Source: Apostichopus parvimensis
Taxonomy: Eukaryota > Echinodermata > Holothuroidea > Aspidochirotida > Stichopodidae
Direction of reading: 5' to 3'
DNA: 29,166 bases
Assembly: GCA_000934455.1 (NCBI GenBank)
Contig: KN889286.1
Coordinates: 30,969 to 60,134 of the forward strand
Within the stretch, counting starts at the first letter, position 1, and the number at the start of each line of letters is the position of its first letter. A program made the translations under genes and the position numbers. Below are positions 22,801 to 28,800 of the stretch, piece by piece. The notes beneath the pieces are model-generated. The model made no database searches, was not told the DNA's origin, and saw only the letters and a list, made by a program, of their open reading frames with translations.

Positions 22801-25800
22801 GTTAGCTTGTTTTTTATAAACTATGAAGATTTTTCTATCTCAACTGTATATTACATATGAAAGGATTCAAACACAATATCGGGAAGTAAGTGATATTTTA
22901 AGCTGACATCATGAAAGAACTTGTTTGTTCATCATGTCTGTATTCAACAGGAATTCTCTTTTCATGACCAACGCTCATCCTGGTCAATTTGGATTAGAAT
23001 TTCATCTCATATCTGCTAAAATTGTGACAATAACGTTCTTACTCTGTGTGAACATGACTAATAATAATAAGTAATATATATATCACATAATCAGCAAAGC
23101 TGCTCAAAGCCCTTTAAAAATGTAAAACCTAAAAACAAATAGTATAAACAAAAACCTAAATATTAAATATATAGAACCAATAAGGCAAAAAATGTAAAAG
23201 CCTAAAGCAACAATATAAAAAACACCTGTACAAAACGATAATAAAAAAAACATATATATTAAAAAAAACTGAACGCATATAGTCCAAAACAAATTCAGAA
23301 GTATTATGAAAATGGTATTAAAAAAAAAAAAAATGCACAAAATGTGTGAACATGACTTGTTTTATTTGTTTCTTCAGGGGTTGATCCAACTGCTCAGTTG
23401 ATGAGGTTTGCCAAGGAACAGAGAGGCAGCACTTTACACGTGGACATGATCTCTCTTGGCAGAGGTCAGGGCCCCAAGGCAGAGGAATTGATAGCTAAAG
23501 CTCAGATTCTCAAGGGCCGTTGGGTATTCCTTCAAAACTGTCACCTAGCTGCCAGTTTTATGCCAAGACTAGAAGCTCTTGTGGAAGGGTTAGTGTTCTG
23601 AACTCATGAGCTGTAAATAAAAGATGTCACATTTTAAAATTGTGGATGAATCAAGGAGGTGGAGATGGGAGAGAGGTGGTGTGGATAGTAATAATGTGGT
23701 GTGATATGGGAAAAGTGGCACCAAATAATTACGTTTAACTATACATATTAAGTAGCAAAGTGATAACTTTGGATAACGTCGACATTGTTTTAAACTCACC
23801 CAGAGTTGCCTGTTTTTGCCAAGACTATGAGTCGCCTGTGGCATTCTAGATGTTACAAATATGTATCTATGGATGAGTTATGGTGGAAGAGTGGAATTTA
23901 TTGGTTGTGTGTGTACTATGTTTATTTTGGTATGTACGTTTTACATCAACATGCGTAATGAAATAATATCTTTGTAAATATTTACAGCATCATGATTTCT
24001 TCCCTTCGTATTTTGTTTCTCATCAGATTCAACAAACCAAATGCTGACATTGATCCTCAATTCAGGCTTTGGCTCAGCTCCAAGCCGGATCCAAGCTTTC
24101 CGGTTTCCATTCTTCAAACCGGACTAAAGGTGCCAGCTTTCTTATATTTGGACATTACTGTATACATATTGTATATATATTAATATATTCAATGCTCTAT
24201 ACATATTCAACATTATTTGAAGGTTACTCTATGCATATTCAACAAGTAGAATATGCTGTCTCTAACAAGTATTGACGGGTGGTGTACACTAGTAGTTATA
24301 ATTGTGTGTGACTTTATGTTGGAATAGTAATATGTGTAGATTTTCTTCACCTATGCAAAATAGGAGTAAAACCACCAATACATGCCGTGATGCTGTGAAG
24401 CACTATTGATTCATATGTATGATTGAAGCTTCACAAGTATACAGACCAAGTTCCCCTCCCCTGCCCCCCCCCGGCTCCAAATAGTCTGTCTGGTTTCAAA
24501 ATAGCAAAATAATATGGAAAATGGCTAAATTATACTTAACAAAAGATGTGTAGAAAGGTTAATTGTTCCATCCACAAAACTAAATATATCTAATTAAGTT
24601 AGGATATCAGCCAGCTAAAACTTCTTGCACAGTATACATTCTAATGTGAAAATATGCCACAGAAGTAAACATACCTAGCTTCTGCAATTTTTACAATTTC
24701 TTTGACAGATGACCGTGGAGTCTCCTCAAGGACTCAAAGCCAACTTGCTTCGTTCTCTAGGCAGCGGAGGGTCCGGTGCGGTCACTGATGCATTATGGGA
24801 AGACAACGCAGCAGGACCTGACTGGAAGAGCCTCTTGTTCGGTCTCTGCTTCTTCAACGCGATCGTCAACGAACGGAAGAAGTACGGGGCTCTGGGATTT
24901 AATATTCCGTACGAGTTCAGTGCTTCAGATTTAGAGGTAATATCACAGTTTAGACTGCAGAGCTGAAGGCGAATGGGGAATTTGGGATGGGGGAGGGGTA
25001 GGAGATGGGGAGGGGAGGGGGAAGCACATGACTATACTGAGGATGGAAGTGCAAGTAGGAAAAGAGTTTAAAGTGTAAAAGGAAACTTTCTCGAACAACT
25101 TGTAGGATCTTTTTGTTGAATTCAAGATGGACATATCTGCAACTCTATACAGTGCTTCAAGTCTAGCTCGCTAACGTCACACAAGAGTGTCAGCATCTGT
25201 CAGTGCAGTAACAGCAGTCATGATCAACAGCCTAATTGCTACTGTGAGGGGGCAGGCCAACAGATGGAGAGAGACACATTACTGAGCAGTAGTTGGATTC
25301 TTACATGAAAATAGCATTCATTCAGGAAGTTTCCCAGACAAGGGTATTTGAGGCTCTTTGCTGTTTTCAAGTCTGTAACGTCTGTAACTATGGCATGTAA
25401 ATATTCCGTTCTGTCAGTAGATTCATACCAGGCTTTTCTTGTTATTTCATGCCTTTCCAGGTGTCCATCCAAGTTCTTCATATGTTGATGACGACCCATA
25501 ACACCACCCCATGGGAGGCCCTGAGGTACCTCACGGGTGAAGTCTCTTACGGCGGAAGGGTCACCGATCATATGGACCGTAGATGTCTGCTCAGTATACT
25601 CAATATCTACTACAACCCAGATGCTCTCTTACCAGAGTACTGCTACTCACCTGATAAGGTCAGATGATGGTGTGGGTGGGGGGGTAGGGGGATGTAAGAG
25701 GGGTGTTTGTAGTTACAGGAATGCTGGTGATGATATGGATTCATTTGATAATGGTGTAATAGAAATAGTGCTGACAGTCATATAGTTGAGAATGATATAA

Positions 25801-28800
25801 TTGGGAGATAGCTAAGGATGTAAAGAAGTGGATGGTAAGGATGAGGGCAAGGGAACTTTAGAAAACTCCATTTAACATTAATATAAATGAATAGCATATA
25901 CCTGAACCATTAATTATTCACTAATGAATATTCATTTGCCAAAGACTACAAGAAGAATTATCTTAGCTTTCTCTTTTGTGAGTTTAGTTTGAGTAGGTAT
26001 TGGCAAAATTTCCAACCATATGCACTTTATGAAATTTACTTTGAAGCGGCCATGCATAATATTTTGTGTCACAGCCTCGATTGATCTGTATTCTGGTTTT
26101 CACCCAACCCCATTAGGGCTTGATCAATTTGTGATGCATCATTCTGCAATACAATACCTCCTCGTGTGTAACACAAGCTACATACTATCCTTGCATGTTA
26201 TTATGTACACGATCGCAATGAAGTTTACAAGATTGCTACATCTTATAACAACACTTTATCATCATTTATTATTATGGGTATGAGAAAAAGTACTCTATTT
26301 AAAAATTCTGCTTTTGGTCCTATTATACAAAATTTATGATCAGTGTTGTTTGCTAATTTTGCTGAAAATAGAATTTCAAAGTTCTTTCAGCCATTACATC
26401 TCATTCGTGTGATGTTTTTGTCTCTCCTCACAGGTGTACCATCCTCTCCCGAAGAGTTTCTCGTTGGGAGACAGTCGTGATTACATCCAAGGCTTACCTG
26501 ACTCGGACTCCCCCGAGGTATTTGGTATGCATCCCAACGCAGAGAAATCTTACAGAGAGAGCCAAGCTAACAAACTCATGAGCACTTTGATGAGTGTACA
26601 GCCTAGAGTCAGCAGGAGTATGATGGGGTGAGTATGAATGTGTGTATTCACAGTAGTGGATATGATGAGTGAGTGTGTATATGTGGCTGTAAGTATGATG
26701 GGGTGAGTATGAAGGTATACTTTATTCGTGGTAGTGAGTATGATGGGGTGAATATGAAGGTATACTTTAGTAGTGAGTATGATGCGGTGAGTATGAATGC
26801 ATATTGTAGTAATGGAAACTGTACTTGTGGCAGCCAGCTTTATATCCGTGAGATTAGGCCATACTGTATTCATGATCAGGAATGTATTGTGTGTGTATGA
26901 ATGTGTATATCCATAGTAGTGGATATGATGAGTATGTATATGTGGCTGTAAGTATGATGGGATGAGTATCAATGCATACTATACTATTCTATCATCGATA
27001 TTTTACCAGGAAGGGAAAGAGTGACGACGAGTTGGTCTTGGAGCTCATCGATGAGATCCAACAACAGCTGCCTCTCAGCATCCAGTCTGAGGATGAAGAC
27101 ACCACCGCCAAGAAGGACGGGAAGACAACCAGTCGAGGAGGGGCCAATGGGGGCAGTAATACGGCATCAGCAGGGGTATTCCCAGGATTGTCGATGGGGG
27201 GAGGATTTGGCTCTGGAGGCAAGAAAACAGAAGATGCTAAAGGTAAATGCTTAAAAGTCTGGGGTACAAACTCTCTTTAGGAGTGGGCTCCACGATGTCT
27301 GAAAAAAGTGGTACAGTTAAAGATTCCCAGTAGACCTAGAAATATTAAATTAAGGAAGAAAGAATTTTAAGGGTAACAATTGATAAATATAACTGACATA
27401 CAGTTTAAAGTGCCTTTTGACTTTCTATAATTATTTATTTGCAGTTTTGTGCCGGAAACAGATTTTATATTGATCTCTGCTAGATATGAGCTTTATTTCT
27501 CCTCAGGCTGGTTTATGGAGAACTATTTGCCCTTCACTCTCAATTTTAAGCCTCATCTCTATTTTATTGATTCTGAAGTTTTGCAATCCATCCTCTTTAA
27601 ATCTTGCTTCAGTGTTAGGAACATCATTTTATAATTCACTCTATTTGTATCGCTAAATGTCAGTCTAGTACATCTAAAACTTGACTCTTTCTTTCTCTAT
27701 CTGACAGCTTCCACTCCTCAACCAATCACACCTCTCGAACCTCCCAACCAGTCTGCCCTGCTGACCATTCTACGGCAGGAGATCAGCCGATTCAACCATC
27801 TCCTGGTTGTCATCCACGGCACCCTGAGCTCTCTTCATCTCGCAGTCAAGGGAGAGGTTGTGATGTCAGAGCAACTGGAGGAGATGTACAAAGCCCTGCT
27901 GAATCAAAGAGTTCCTCATTATTGGCAGGTAGAGCTTGCTATGTTAAATTAAAAATCACAGCTCGAATCAAGTGTCACCATAGAGACCATATGCAATGTT
28001 GAATTTAGCAGACAGGAACACGATAAATATTTAAATTACCAAAAACAATTGCAGAAGAAGTGAACACAATGTTCAGTCAAATATTATACCATTCTACTAA
28101 ACTGCTCAGTAACTTATGTTGGCCAGGGTAACCGATGATTCAGAAATCCGGTTAACATTCTAATTGTTATTATTATTTCCTCAATTAATTCTTGTTCTAT
28201 CCCTGAAGAAACATGAAATACATCATTGGTGTTTGTTACAATAGATCTGCCAAAAGAAAATGTAAGTTCAGGGGAAAATTAAAATGATACCTTCAAACCT
28301 GCTATCAATATGTTTATGCTTTCTTTCATCTTTGCACATTTGCTTCACCTCTACATTTGGCTTTCGTAGTCGCTAGCTTCCTGTACGACTAATTTTGGCA
28401 TAAGTAATTGCCAAAGTGAGAACTGAAGAAATAGATACAATTTTTAAATTTTATTAAATGTCATGGCAATATTCTGTATTTTTCATGGTTAACCGACATA
28501 CCTTTTTGATGTATTTATTTCATAATTAAGGGGTTATTTAAGTGATAAATTGATAGCTTAGACACTCATTTTGTTGACCTGGAATTAATATAAAAACAAC
28601 TAAACAAAACATTACTTTGTAGGTAAATGTTGCTGTAATAAAAATTTAAATACATAAGATTGATGTTTTCATTTGCCAGCAAGCGGCATACGAATCGTGC
28701 AAACCTCTGGGTTCATGGGTCAATGACCTTCAGAGCAGGGTCGACTTCTTTGGGAAATGGTCGGACTTGATCAGTGAGGCCCAGATGAGTCGAGAGAAAG

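Noticed and set aside
23044..23340. A/T-rich region with a minus-strand Phe/Ile/Leu open frame resembling a membrane protein
   Set aside because: The hydrophobic composition follows from the A-rich base content; no start context or family resemblance.
26550..26972. 140-codon open frame on the minus strand rich in His, Thr and Ile
   Set aside because: It is produced by the exon 35 minisatellite and has no protein-like composition.
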